NCBI RefSeq assembly: GCF_026262505.1 | Contig: NC_067205.1 | Location: forward strand, 7,316,001 to 7,380,000 | Origin: Trichomonas vaginalis G3 | Taxonomy: Eukaryota > Parabasalia > Trichomonadida > Trichomonadidae | DNA: 64,000 nucleotides | Reading direction: 5' to 3' | Shown: positions 43,134 to 53,389 of the stretch, in pieces | How the letters are laid out: every line of letters begins with the position of its first letter | Position numbering within the stretch: the first letter of the stretch is position 1 | Notes under the pieces: model-generated | Told to the model about the DNA's origin: nothing | The model's database searches: none | What the model saw: the letters and a program-made list of their open reading frames with translations, nothing else | Translations under genes and position numbers: made by a program

Positions 43134-44282
43134 AGAGGAAATTGTTTATATCGATATGTGTGCATATATAGTGGTGTGTGTAAATGATATATTTTTGTTG
43201 AATGAAAGCAATTCTGTATCTTTGGAAAAAGGAATTTTCAATCCCATAATAACATGTGCATGAGGAGCATTAAAATAGAAAAGAAAGTGAATTGTTGAAA
43301 CAATATTGTTCATCAGTTAATAAGGATATGGAGTATTTTAATAATTTAATAATATAAACGTATTAATGTCAAGAATAATTTGAAAAACATCAAAAATAAA
43401 AAATTAATCTATTTGGAATTGATTAAAATAATGTATTACTACATAACATTATTGGTCAATATTGGAAAAATGTAGATATATTTAACCTGGTGTATAAATT
43501 CGTTCTTAATCTTTCTTTGGGCGCATATAATATGAACGACATATAAATTTCCATGGTTATATGATGATTTTATGTAAATTTTAATGAAAAAAATTATAAC
43601 TTCAAGGTAATTTAAAGGTTTAATAAGTGAATAAATATTTTTTATGAAATTATAAAAGGGTAAATGTTACATGTGATAGAAATAAGATTATAAAATATTC
43701 GTCTCCATATTCGTAAGGCTTATTATTCCTTCAATTGGTAAGAAAGTTTGAATGCTTCTTCAAATAATTGAATATATTGAATACAAAGTCTATTTTTGAC
43801 ACATTTCAGAGTAATCGACCGATCATTGTTCTGAGATGATTTTCGGAATAAACCTGAGATGTAATCTGAATGTTTGACTAAATGGTTATTATTTGAGTGA
43901 CTTTTCTAAATCGAAATTTTATTAAGAGTGTTAACTTTGGCTTTAGTAGTAATGAGATGATTGTAATGTTAACGTTTGTCGCAGAATTATATGAAAATAG
44001 AGTATTATGGCAATAATAAAATTTGATAAAAATTTTTGCAGAGTTATCTCATTTGTCGAATCCATACAGCAAGTCTATCTTATGTCTATAGAATTTTATG
44101 TAATGAATCCTTGATATTTTCTAATCACTAAAATGTCATATCAATTTGTTCAATAATTAAGTACGCAGAGTAAGTAATTATATTTTCCTTATACTTTGCT
44201 TGTGAATTTAGTAAAAAATAGAAGTGAATTAAAATAACATAATCAAATAAAACAATTTAATTTCGAAAAAAGTTCAAAGAAC
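43134..44282. other. AT-rich spacer
   Basis: No gene, repeat or RNA feature recognised. Confidence 0.5.
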
Positions 44283-44993
44283 TTAAGCAAGCTGTGGAAT
44301 AAGTGTAGATATTGGCTGGAATATGCATTTTGGTGCGTCACGATGATTTAGTAGCTCTGTAACTGAGAGAATTTCGACTTTTGGTCGGGCTAGGAAATGC
44401 TTTGAAAGCATTAATTCTCCGGGCAAAGGAGTTTTCTCTATGATTCCAGCACTTTCTAAGATATGAGAAATCTGGTAAAGTTTGCATAGTGTCGTTTTGA
44501 ACCTATTGTTCGATCTTGACAAAAACATGCCTATCTGTCTAATGTCAAAGCATGGAACTTTCAGTGAGAGGATACATTTGATAAAGGAGAGTGTCAGCTG
44601 CGTGATGGAAATGCAATCATCCGAAATTATGGTATCTTGGGGAATTTGGTTCTCGCATATGTTATAGCGCTTTCTTAAGCTCTCAAACTTATGAATGACA
44701 TTTTTAAGCCCGCACCATTCAATAGTTTCGAGATTTAATTTGACGCAAATTCCTACGATATCAAAAACGTTAATGACATCGTAAAGCCTTCTTTTCTGGA
44801 AATGAAAGGTTTCGCAGATGTAATTTAGGGAAACTTTGATGCCAATATTTTGTTCTCCAAAACGAATCAAATTGAGGATGGATTGGCGAAAGCTCTCCGG
44901 CTTGCACGGCTTCAATGGAAACGTTGGGATACTAAGAAGGGATTTAAGGTTGGGAGTGTAACTTTCTGGCGTTGGTTCGAAACCACAAATCAT
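44283..44993 (-). CDS. E2F-like protein with two winged-helix domains
   Basis: 236 residues. WH1 (about 33-96) carries the E2F/DP signature RRLYDVINVFDIVGI (recognition helix near 68-76) and the IEWCG strand. A second winged-helix-like unit (about 127-190) ends in TTLCKLYQISHILESAGIIEK, which mimics RRLYDIxNVLxxxxLI without the RR. Tandem domains recall atypical E2F7/8-type repressors that bind DNA without DP, but no dimerisation or Rb-binding segment is seen. Likely a cell-cycle transcription factor (inference). Intact frame; the ATG follows an Inr by 10 bases. Confidence 0.75.
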   Translation of the reverse strand: MICGFEPTPESYTPNLKSLLSIPTFPLKPCKPESFRQSILNLIRFGEQNIGIKVSLNYICETFHFQKRRLYDVINVFDIVGICVKLNLETIEWCGLKNVIHKFESLRKRYNICENQIPQDTIISDDCISITQLTLSFIKCILSLKVPCFDIRQIGMFLSRSNNRFKTTLCKLYQISHILESAGIIEKTPLPGELMLSKHFLARPKVEILSVTELLNHRDAPKCIFQPISTLIPQLA

Positions 44994-45000
44994 ATTACTG

Positions 45001-45005
45001 AATGA
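45001..45005 (-). promoter_or_regulatory. Inr (TCATT) of E2F-like gene
   Basis: The minus strand reads AATTCATTCAGTAATATG, a match to TCA+1YW, with A+1 at 45003, 10 bases before the ATG. Confidence 0.6.
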
Positions 45006-46689
45006 ATTTAATAGGACTCATAGAATTCCAGAATTTTGATGAGCCTCATAGAATAAAAGCGGCATCCTTGAATATTTAAATCATATTTGATCGTTTCAAT
45101 TTTTCGGTGATATTGACGTTTATTCAGTATATATTATTTTTCTTCAAAAAAATTGCATGGATAAATATCATTAGAATTTCTTAAATTTCGACCAATTATG
45201 AAATAAATTAATTAATTTGAATATATTCATGATTATAGATATGTTTAGATTTAATTTCAAAAATTGTGAGATTTATAAAAAAAAGCATCGTTTTGGCAAT
45301 TCAACATTATCGGATAGTGAGCAGTATTTCAAGTAATTTGACAATGTTATCGCTTTTTGATATTTGAGTTTTTAATAATTTGTGTAAAATAATTTATCCT
45401 TGTTCTCATACCTAAGAAAAGTTGAATTGACCAATCTTCCCTAAGAATGCTGTACATGATTGCTGAAAGGTCATAAATAGCAATGGGTGCGTCTTGGTTT
45501 TCTTAGAAAACAAGTTCAAGCAATAATTTCAAATTTTGATACATAAAAAGATATAAAGTCAAAAAAACAATTGATTTTAGTGTTGGTGTGTCAAGCTCTT
45601 TCCGAAGAAAGTTCATTAAATCCCATTTTTTGAAGATTTTATCTGAAAAAAAATGTTTAAAATTGGGCGTAGCGATCAAATTATATTACTTTTGGGGGTG
45701 TGTTGATCTTATATCTTGTAATGATTTTAGCATAACTCTATTGTCAATTGAAATCTTAAAAAAAAAATCAGATTTCGACGAATTGTAAAAATATTTTAGC
45801 CATGTCACAAAATATTATGGACTTCCTGAACAAAAACCAATATTAAATTTACAATAATATTTCAATTTAATAAAAAGATTCCACATAAATTTATTTCTTA
45901 ACAATTTATGGCATGATCAAGATCTATTATTTACTTATAAAATAAAATTAAATAAAAATTGTTATATATCAATTTTAATAAGGGTGTTTGCTATACTATA
46001 TTTTTAAGCATTAGAAAACAAAATCAAATCTTGCTAAATTTCAAAAAAACTTCAAATGATTTAAAAAAGTCAAAATTGTTTTACAAAAATGACCAAGTGC
46101 AATTACTTTTGATAAATCATTTTTATATCTATATAAAATACTAGGACATGTATCAAATGAGAATGCATTTTCACTTCAACAGCATTATTGGAAGTTAAAA
46201 AACTTTGTTTTAGAGGTTTTCTATAAACAACAAATTGATTAATAGCGACGCGCAAGAAAGGACATTTTTCGAAAAGCAAATATTTAACGATGACATCTTT
46301 AATTATTGCCATTATTTATACAATATATATCCTTATCGGTTTTATCATTAAATTCCACAAGTAACTATAAAGCTGATGAAAAAAAATCATTTATAAAACA
46401 TTAATACTTGCTTTTGAGTAAAAACATAATAATTCATGATTATTTTTATATATTTGGTAAAATAAAGTTAAATACACCACTCATTAAATTGAATAATTTC
46501 AAATTTTTGTCATGTAGCAAATAATAGTAGAAATAATGTATATATCTCAAAAATTAAATAATATTATTTTTATTATAAAATTGTAAATCTTTCAAAAAAA
46601 TCATCCTACAAAATCATATTGCATAATGCCTGAATATGTTTGATATTTTAATATCAATTTTTTCATTCAAATTGATTTGAATTGAAACT
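45006..46689. other. Long AT-rich spacer
   Basis: Frames such as 45588-45788, 45959-46144 and 46103-46312 have only AT-driven composition. No repeat ends or RNA genes recognised. Confidence 0.55.
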
Positions 46690-46694
46690 TCACT
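46690..46694 (+). promoter_or_regulatory. Inr (TCACT) of second Myb gene
   Basis: CTTCACTATTGATG: TCA+1YW with A+1 at 46692, only 7 bases before the ATG, a typical short trichomonad leader. Confidence 0.7.
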
Positions 46695-46698
46695 ATTG

Positions 46699-47205
46699 AT
46701 GAAATCTGCTGACAAAGAGAAACATAGAGTTCAAAAGAAAATGAAAGTCACTGCAGAAGAAGACAGGAAATTGCGCCAATTAGTTTATATTCACGGAGAA
46801 AATAATTGGGAAGAAATTTCAAAAAGAATGCAAAATCGAAATGTTAGACAGTGTCATGATAGATGGCATTATTATTTATCACCTAATATTAATACATCTG
46901 TATGGACAACTGCAGAAGAAAACACCTTATTGGAATATGTTGAACAATTTGGCAGTAAATGGATCAAAATTGCATCAATGTTCCCTGGAAGAAACGACAT
47001 ACAAATTAAGAATAAATGGAATTCATTAAAAAGAAAATACTCCTTATCTAAACCCCTCAGAATTGAAGTTAGAGAAACAGACATTGAGAAGGAAGGAACT
47101 GAATCTGATTCTAATAAGGATGAACTTGATTCATTGTTTGATCCTAATCTACGACTTGCTGATTTTCCAATTCCTTACACTTATGATGCGGCATTTGACA
47201 TTTAG
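46699..47205 (+). CDS. R2R3 Myb DNA-binding protein
   Basis: 168 residues. R2 (about 17-66: VTAEEDRKLRQLV, NNWEEISKRM, RQCHDRWHYYL) and R3 (about 69-120: SVWTTAEENTLLEYVEQFG, KWIKIASMFPGRN, IQIKNKWNSLKRK) are followed by an acidic tail ending in FDPNLRLADF-type hydrophobic-acidic residues. Small Mybs of this type regulate adhesin and iron-responsive genes in T. vaginalis (family knowledge). Target unknown. Intact ATG, unlike the paralog at 7710. Confidence 0.92.
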   Translation: MKSADKEKHRVQKKMKVTAEEDRKLRQLVYIHGENNWEEISKRMQNRNVRQCHDRWHYYLSPNINTSVWTTAEENTLLEYVEQFGSKWIKIASMFPGRNDIQIKNKWNSLKRKYSLSKPLRIEVRETDIEKEGTESDSNKDELDSLFDPNLRLADFPIPYTYDAAFDI

Positions 47206-47526
47206 GATTTACTCCTTAATACATTTAAATACGTTTGTTAATTAAAAATCTTTCTTATTTAAGTTTCATCTTGGAATTTCAAACCATTTTAAATTCAAAA
47301 TGGATTCTCATAAATGGAAACATCTATCTATTGCCATACTCAACTAGTCTATTTTATCCATTACAGAAAGATACTCCAATTGTTAATTTCTGAAGACTAT
47401 TGAATAATTTCAATATTTAAACAACCATGAAAAATATGAATGTTTCCACAGTATTTGATCCGACATATTGAATGTTGGTTGGAAAACATCTCAATTTTCA
47501 TAAAAACTAAAAGTGACAAAAATTTT
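47206..47526. other. Short spacer with Rab promoter
   Basis: AT-rich. An Inr-like TCATA (47498-47502) lies 27 bases before the Rab ATG. Nothing else seen. Confidence 0.45.
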
Positions 47527-48099
47527 ATGCAAAGTCTTAAAGTTGTCATTGTCGGCGACACGCAAGTCGGAAAATCATGCATTGGTGCGAGGTATACACA
47601 AGGAACGTTTGATGGTGATACAACTCCAACAATTGGAGCTGCTTTCTTGACAAAAGTAATTTCGACAGAAAAAGGATCTGTTCGTTTGCAACTATGGGAT
47701 ACCGCTGGTCAGGAAAAGTTTAAATCTCTTGCTCCAATGTATAATCGATCAGCTGGCGTAGTTATTATTGTTTATTCAATAACAAATAAATCATCTTATG
47801 ATTCTGCGCGTGAATGGGCAAGAGATATAAGAGAAAAGGCATCTCCTATTGCTAAAATTGTGTTAGTTGCCAATAAAATTGATTTAGAAGATGAACGCGT
47901 AATATCAACTCAAGATCTAAACACTATGGCAGCAGAGATTCATGCCGACTACGCAATTGAAGTATCTGCAAAGACAAATGCTGGTATTTCTGCTTTATTT
48001 ACACGAATTGCCGTACTTTGTGAGGATGGAAATAATTACATGGATAAGATTGGTGATCAAGTGATAATACCTGAGCAGTCTAAGGGAGGATGCTGCTAA
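47527..48099 (+). CDS. Rab-family small GTPase
   Basis: About 190 residues. P-loop GDTQVGKS, switch I with TTPTIGAAF, WDTAGQEKFKS, NKID and SAK motifs, and a C-terminal GGCC for double geranylgeranylation. The sequence is close to the Rab5/Rab22-type pattern, but subclass is not assigned. The start MQSLKVV is chosen because a Rab begins a few residues before the first beta strand; the frame extends 29 codons upstream, through spacer-like residues. Intact. Confidence 0.93.
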   Translation: MQSLKVVIVGDTQVGKSCIGARYTQGTFDGDTTPTIGAAFLTKVISTEKGSVRLQLWDTAGQEKFKSLAPMYNRSAGVVIIVYSITNKSSYDSAREWARDIREKASPIAKIVLVANKIDLEDERVISTQDLNTMAAEIHADYAIEVSAKTNAGISALFTRIAVLCEDGNNYMDKIGDQVIIPEQSKGGCC

Positions 48100-48337
48100 T
48101 ACGCAATTGCATTTATTTTTTCCCTTCATTAGAATTGTCATTTTTTTTTATTTTTTACAAATAAATCTATTCAGTTATACCATGTTTTATTTACCTCCGA
48201 AGTCAATAAAAGAAATCAAAATTTGCGAAATTTGGAAAATAAAAATTAAAAAAAAATAAGAAATGATGGTGGAAATCTTACATCATTTTTAGTTGTATGA
48301 GGATTGATTTATTAATGAGGACAAATGAAAATGAAAT

Positions 48338-48958
48338 TTAATGGAATTCGCAGCTTCTGAGAGTTGGGACAGAGATCTTGCCCTCTGGAACTGTAAGGTG
48401 CTGACCCTTGTAGCAGGCGAATCCATCAGCATCGATTGTGCAGTGTGGTCCGGCTTCCTTCCAAAGCTTGCCCTTTGTATCAACTGGAACTGGTTCTGTC
48501 TTGCAGAAATCACCAAAGAGGACGCGAGTACCGATTGGTGTCTCAGCTGGTGGGTCGAGAAGTTCGACAATTGTGTGGTCAGCGTTGGAAGCAGCGAAAA
48601 CCATACCTTCTGATGGAAGTCCACGGATCTTTGATGGCTTGATGTTGCAGAAAACAACAACATGGCGATCCTGCATCTTTTCGATTGGAACAAAGTTACG
48701 AACGCCAGTGATAACGTGCTTTACAACGCCATTACCAATGTCGATTTCCTCCTTGTAGAGTGTGTCAGCATCTGGGTGTGGTTCAATCTGGATGATCTTG
48801 CCAACACGGATATCAAGATAAGAAGCTGGATCAAAAACTTCTTTTGGTGGTTCTGGGGCCTTTGGCTGTTTTGGCTTCTTCTCTCTCTTCTTGCCTTGTG
48901 GTTTTTCGGCAACTGGCTCGGCTGGAGCTACAACTTCTGGTTTAACTTCTTCAGACAT
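48338..48958 (-). CDS. tRNA-binding domain protein (Arc1/EMAPII-type)
   Basis: About 206 residues. A short Lys/Pro/Glu-rich N-terminal arm (1 to about 40) precedes a tRNA-binding OB-fold domain of the EMAPII/Arc1p/MetRS C-terminal type. Landmarks are LDIRVGKIIQIEPHPDADTLY, VVVFCNIKPSKIRGLPSEGM, and the distal KxGxPCTIDADGF-like block. Such proteins deliver tRNA to aminoacyl-tRNA synthetases or form the multisynthetase complex (family knowledge). No synthetase or GST-like domain is attached. Strong C/G-ending codon bias, as in translation genes. The ATG at 48958 follows a TTG that opens the frame. Confidence 0.9.
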   Translation of the reverse strand: MSEEVKPEVVAPAEPVAEKPQGKKREKKPKQPKAPEPPKEVFDPASYLDIRVGKIIQIEPHPDADTLYKEEIDIGNGVVKHVITGVRNFVPIEKMQDRHVVVFCNIKPSKIRGLPSEGMVFAASNADHTIVELLDPPAETPIGTRVLFGDFCKTEPVPVDTKGKLWKEAGPHCTIDADGFACYKGQHLTVPEGKISVPTLRSCEFH

Positions 48959-49711
48959 GACCAAAAATTTGGCACTTTTCTGATCGGCAATTTTCCAAAT
49001 TTTTGAGTTTCGGAATTTCTGATATTATTCTGCCAACGGAGTCTTGTAAGGTAAATAAGGTTTGAATAAGGTATCATTTTCTGGTTGTTTTATGGAGATA
49101 GATAAAATTTTTTATGGAAAACTGATGATTTGGATATGAAAATTCAATATTTTATCGTATTAGACAGTAAACTTAAGTATAAATATATGTGCTTATATAA
49201 TTCTTATAATAAAATGTGTTCTTTCTAGGTAAAATTACCTTTTCAGATTTGAAAAAACGGAATGAATATGTTAAACAAAGTTTTTGATGGATGTAAATAA
49301 TATAATTTAAGCTTGTTTGGTGATGAGTGATAAATAAAACCTCAGCATTTATGATTAATCACAGAAATTTACTTTTGAATGTTTAAAAACTTTTTAAATA
49401 CTATAAAACCCCATGTTATGTGATGACATTCTGCGTTGCCTCAACATATATGAAAAATATCAATGAAATAATATCAAAAAAATTAGAAATTTTGAATTTT
49501 TAAATGAAATTCTACATTTTTGTCACCATTTTTATGAATATAGAAAAATTTTGGAATAAATGACATGTCATTTTTATAGTTATATTCATTTTTCTTTAGG
49601 GCTGTACAAAATCGAGAAAAACATTGCCGTGCGGTAATATAGGGTCAAAAAAATCGCGCCTCGGCGGCTCCGACGCCTCTGCACTATTAAGTGCGCATTA
49701 TATTTAATATG
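48959..49711. other. Spacer before polypyrimidine tract
   Basis: AT-rich except a GC-richer patch near 49625-49695 (GCGCCTCGGCGGCTCCGACG). That patch resembles the hairpin GGAGGC/GCGCCTCC near 50540 and may belong to the edge of the mobile region. No gene seen. Confidence 0.4.
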
Positions 49712-49796
49712 TCCTTCTTTTTTTTTCTTTTTTCTTCTTCTTCGTTTCCTTTCCTTCTTCCTCTCCTTCCTCTTCTTTCCTTCTCCTTCTCTTTTT
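49712..49796. repeat. 85-bp homopyrimidine tract
   Basis: C and T only, apart from one G at 49744, with irregular TTC/CCT units. Such tracts can form triplex (H-DNA) and often mark polymorphic boundaries. An antisense frame through it (49586-49840) encodes only Lys/Arg/Glu runs and is not a gene. Confidence 0.75.
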
Positions 49797-50020
49797 ACAA
49801 CAACGTCGAAGATCTTCGAATTTGATTGTTGGAAAAGCATCTATTTCAGATAAAGGATGCCTTTCTCACAGTCAACATACGAGGGTCCTGGCTGAAACGT
49901 TCTCAAAAAGCCTGAGATGGTAATTCTCTGATCACTCATAGCTGGGCAGGTAGTCATTGCTGACAATACCTGTCTTTATGCATGCACGCTTTCATGTATA
50001 TGGGTTTACACTATCAATTC

Positions 50021-50530
50021 GCAAAGTTGTTCCGAATTCTTCCAAAATGGAAGGACCCAAAACAACTTTGCTTGTTAACGATACAGACGCATTACTTTGC
50101 ATTGATACTGTGCTGAGTTGTGTAGAAAGTTTGATTAGAGTTGTTTCGTTCTGGTATCTCTCATCTTCTGATGAGAGAAATCAAAGCAAAACAACTCTAA
50201 TGAATTTGTTTTCACTCATTTGTATGTAGGTTTTTAGTTCGATTGGAGCTGCTTCATAATGAGATCTCTCATCAATTGATGAGGGAGATCATAACAAAGC
50301 AGCTCTAATGTATATGCTCGTATTAACCGGGTTGTAATGCGTTGTAACGTCAGCTTGTAGTTCGTTTGGGGCCACTTCACATTGAGATGAGAAGAAATGA
50401 TTAAAGGACTCTGAAAGGCTTTGGCCGTTGATGTTGTAATCGCATTACTTGGAACTAGCTGGATGCTAAGCTGTGTAGAATGTTCGATTAGAGCTGTTTT
50501 GATATGATTTTTAGTTAGTATGGCTTAGTT
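50021..50530. repeat. Array of related hairpins beside the Maverick
   Basis: Three clear stem-loops: GCAAAGTTGTT (50021-50031 with 50061-50071), ATTAGAGTTGTTT (50134-50146 with 50189-50201) and ATTGGAGCTGCTT (50242-50254 with 50297-50309). Each of the last two has an inner stem TCTCTCATC/GATGAGAGA or GATCTCTCATC/GATGAGGGAGATC. Half-copies follow near 50366-50400 and 50480-50500; the block CGCATTACTT...TGTGTAGAA...GATTAGAG is directly repeated (about 50085-50146 and 50440-50500). Confidence 0.7.
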
Positions 50531-50705
50531 GGGTACGGAGGCACTGCGCGCCTCCTTACCCATGATATGTGAATTTGACACTTTACGAAACCGTTAACGT
50601 ATATTTTACAAATCAAACACAAAAACAAACTTAACCTTAAATATTTACAAACCCACCAACCACTTCACCTCACTAACGAACTCACTAATGAAAAAATAAA
50701 CGTTC

Positions 50706-50987
50706 TCATAAATTTTCTTCTATATCTTCATCGTCAATGTTAACTCTATTGTAGTCATACTTGAAGTCATAAAGTTTCTCAAGTTTTGAAATGCATAGTC
50801 TTGTTAACTTACCTTCATCATAAGTTTTTATAAAACTACCATGACAATCTTTATACACAGTCAATGTATAATCTACTGGTCTAGGATGAAGTGTAAAGAA
50901 CATGTTATACTCAGGAAGGAAGAATAAATGTTTAAATGTATGTTTGTTATATTTTTCGATTTGTATGAGTTGCTTTTGTTCTGTCAT
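50706..50987 (-). CDS. Maverick hypothetical protein
   Basis: 93 residues with an intact ATG frame, rich in Lys/Tyr/Phe/His, ending in an acidic DDEDIEENL tail. No membrane segment and no recognised domain. It is the outermost gene on the left side of the Maverick; role unknown. Confidence 0.55.
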   Translation of the reverse strand: MTEQKQLIQIEKYNKHTFKHLFFLPEYNMFFTLHPRPVDYTLTVYKDCHGSFIKTYDEGKLTRLCISKLEKLYDFKYDYNRVNIDDEDIEENL

Positions 50988-51150
50988 TTATATAAAAATA
51001 AAATAAAAATAAAATAAAAAATAAACTTAAAAATTAATGATATCACCACCCTCACACGTATGAAAACATAGCACAAAAATAAATTTAGGTGAAGTGGTGA
51101 GATCTCACCTCTTTTTTCACCTGTTTTTTCACCCTGTTGAATTCATTGCT

Positions 51151-51387
51151 TTATAACTCTCTTCCTTTCTCCAACTCTTCTAACTTCTTCTTAAGTTCAG
51201 CAATGTTGTCCTCATGAAGTTTAATCTTTCTCAAAATTCCTTCTTTATCTAATGGTTGCTTTATCTTTCTAAACTGAACTCTACCATCCTTCATAGTATG
51301 AATGTAAAAACCTTCTGGAATAATTCCTGATTTAATGTATTCTACCAAAAACTTTTGTTTCATTGCTTCAGTGACTTTATTTGTCAT
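51151..51387 (-). CDS. Maverick small coiled-coil protein
   Basis: 78 residues from MTNKV. A central GFYIHTMKDGRVQFRKIKQPL motif resembles the PFYYVSQSKDGKIYVRKRKVPL motif of the protein at 54992, so the two may be related small structural or regulatory proteins. The C-terminal 30 residues form a Lys/Glu/Leu coiled coil. Function not known. It lies just left of the first mariner copy, about 30 bp from its end. Confidence 0.6.
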   Translation of the reverse strand: MTNKVTEAMKQKFLVEYIKSGIIPEGFYIHTMKDGRVQFRKIKQPLDKEGILRKIKLHEDNIAELKKKLEELEKGREL

Positions 51388-51418
51388 TTCAATCAAATAA
51401 AAATTTTAATATTAAATA

Positions 51419-52721
51419 TAGGGTGTCCAAAGGTGTGTTTAGCACAAACCTGAATACTGCGAATAGAAATAAACAAGTTACATATATATAAAGTTTATTT
51501 AAATATAATCACCATTGGATTCAATCACGCGTTCGCAGCGATCGATCCAGGCTTGAAAGACACGCTTTAAATCATCATGAGAAAATTGCTCAAATTGCTC
51601 TCTTACAAAATTTTCAAGATCATCTGGACTCGCGAATTCGCGTCCTTCAGCTCTCTTTTTTAGCGTGCCGAATAAATAAAAGTCAGAGGGTGCAATATCA
51701 GGTGAATAAATTGGGTTTGGAACAACTTTGACATTGTTTCCACCAAGTAATTCATTACCTTATGACTTTTGTGAACTCTTGAATTATCAAAATGAATTGC
51801 AAACTTTTGTTTTTGTTGTTTGGATTTCTCAAACTCATCAGAATTGATAATTTGAGTAAGAACATTGTCAATTAGATACTGAGCATTCATCGTATTAGGT
51901 TTTTGAAGAATATCAATTGCGATGATGCCATTCACGCCCCAAAAAACCGACAACATCATCATTGGTGTGTCAATTTTTTTCTTCGGGAATGTTTGCGGAT
52001 TTTCATCCTTCGGGATCCACATGGTTTTGGCTTCTGTTGCATATTGAAACCAAGACTCGTCCCCTGTTACTAAAAAGCGAAACTTCTTGGATTGATACGC
52101 ACCCAATATAGAGAGGAGCTCTTTCGAAGATTGGACTCTAGATTTTTTTTGAACTGAATTAAAGTTGTGCGGAACCCAACGTGTATACGCTAGTTTGTAG
52201 TTCAAATAATTGTGCAGATAATAACTGACTGTTGTACGTGGTATCTTTGTCATCTCCTCTATCCTTCTGAGTGATGCTCTTGGGTCTTCATCTAGCGCTT
52301 GAAGAATTGCTTTGATTTTTCTTTGATCCGGCGATTTTTTGTCAATTTTTATGATGGGCGCCTTTTTGTTCATGAAGTGATACATCCTAACATGATACGT
52401 TACAGTGGAATAGCTAGGAGCATCCATACCGAAGCATTTTACCAATGTCTCGTAGATTTTTTTACAGTCTTTGCATTTTTTTGCAAGAGCGAGGATGTTT
52501 TCTTTATGATTCATTAAAAAAATGAAAAAAATCCCGCCAAAATTTCCCGCGAAACCGCCTCTTGTCTCAAAATTCATTTTATATCCCGGCATGGCGCCAA
52601 AATACAACATACTCATCATATACATATATTCATATTTTTTATTATATATTTATAATCAGCATATATCTCCTTTAATAGTCTCATATAGAGCGCTGTGCTA
52701 AACGCACCTTTGGACACCCTA
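51419..52721 (-). mobile_element. Mariner element, copy 1 (minus orientation)
   Basis: 1,303 bp with terminal inverted repeats TAGGGTGTCCAAAGGTG at both ends (right-end form followed by CGTTTAGCACA), flanked by TA duplications (51417-51418 and 52722-52723). Encodes a DD34D transposase on the minus strand. Inserted in Maverick spacer DNA. Nearly identical to the copy at 58509. Confidence 0.92.
51499..52514 (-). pseudogene. Mariner transposase, frameshifted (copy 1)
   Basis: Mariner-type transposase: N-terminal helix-turn-helix pair (about residues 1-105), then catalytic blocks TGDESWF and HFDNSRVH, and the third block PSDFYLFG. A one-base shift occurs between the second and third blocks, just after the HKV codons (about 51760). 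The open frame therefore runs on to a spurious stop, while the third Asp lies in another frame. With the register corrected, 34 residues separate D2 and D3 (DD34D). The start shown is the MNHKEN ATG; the frame is open further upstream. Confidence 0.85.
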
Positions 52722-52759
52722 TATATATTTCGGCCATGAAAAAGTAGCATCTAAGTGAA

Positions 52760-53359
52760 TTAAATTACACTCCAACGCCAAATTTCCTGATTCGCTTGGA
52801 ATATATATATATTGTAAACTCCTGAGTATTGACGTAAGTGGTGTTTGTCAATAATTCTTTCCATCTCCTCAGAAGTCTTTTGCATTCCTGACTGTATAAA
52901 TTCAACGATGGCATAATATTTCCTCACGATTTATTTGAGGAGTAGGTTCTGGTTTAAATGTTGGAGTCGGTTTAGGAGTTGACTTTTGAACAGGAGTTTG
53001 TACTTCCATAGGTTCAGGAGTCATTAAGGTTTTGCTTGTGAAGGCGTTGGTTTTGGCGAAGGTGTTGGAGTTTGTTTAACTTCAGCTACTTCAGTATTAT
53101 TTACAACATTTGCTTTATTTCTTTTCAACATCATAACTGCTCCTGCTGTAGCTAGCAAACCTAGTGGGAGACCATATTTTATATAAGGACTTGACCAAAT
53201 GCTATTTTTGACATGAGCTGGTGGAACACCTAACCTTGGTGAGACTGCTCTTTGCCATTGTGCAGCTCGTAAGAAATATTCAATAAGTGCTCCATAATTG
53301 TTTGGTAAAGTTTGTTTCATAGATGGTGAAGGTTCACGAGAGCTTGATGAAGAACTCAT
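52760..53359 (-). pseudogene. Maverick membrane/Pro-rich structural protein, frameshifted
   Basis: The first 111 codons (53359-53027) are intact: Ser-rich start, a conserved-looking ALIEYFLRAAQWQRAV stretch, one membrane helix (GLPLGLLATAGAVMML), then Pro/Thr/Lys repeats. The Pro/Thr-rich text continues in a second frame (TPxPxxK motifs, about 53020-52920). A third frame follows, with helix-like residues (SGMQKTSEEMERIIDKH), to a TAA near 52760. I read this as one protein of about 190-200 residues broken by two single-base indels, perhaps a minor virion protein next to the capsid gene (inference). Confidence 0.55.
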
Positions 53360-53389
53360 TTATAAGCTTTAAAAATAAACGTTCATCCT

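Noticed and set aside
1-49000. Spliceosomal introns in host genes
   Set aside because: No trichomonad intron consensus (GTAYGT with ACTAACACACAG) noticed; host genes read through as single frames.
49586-49840. 84-codon Lys/Arg-rich frame
   Set aside because: Simple antisense reading of the homopyrimidine tract.
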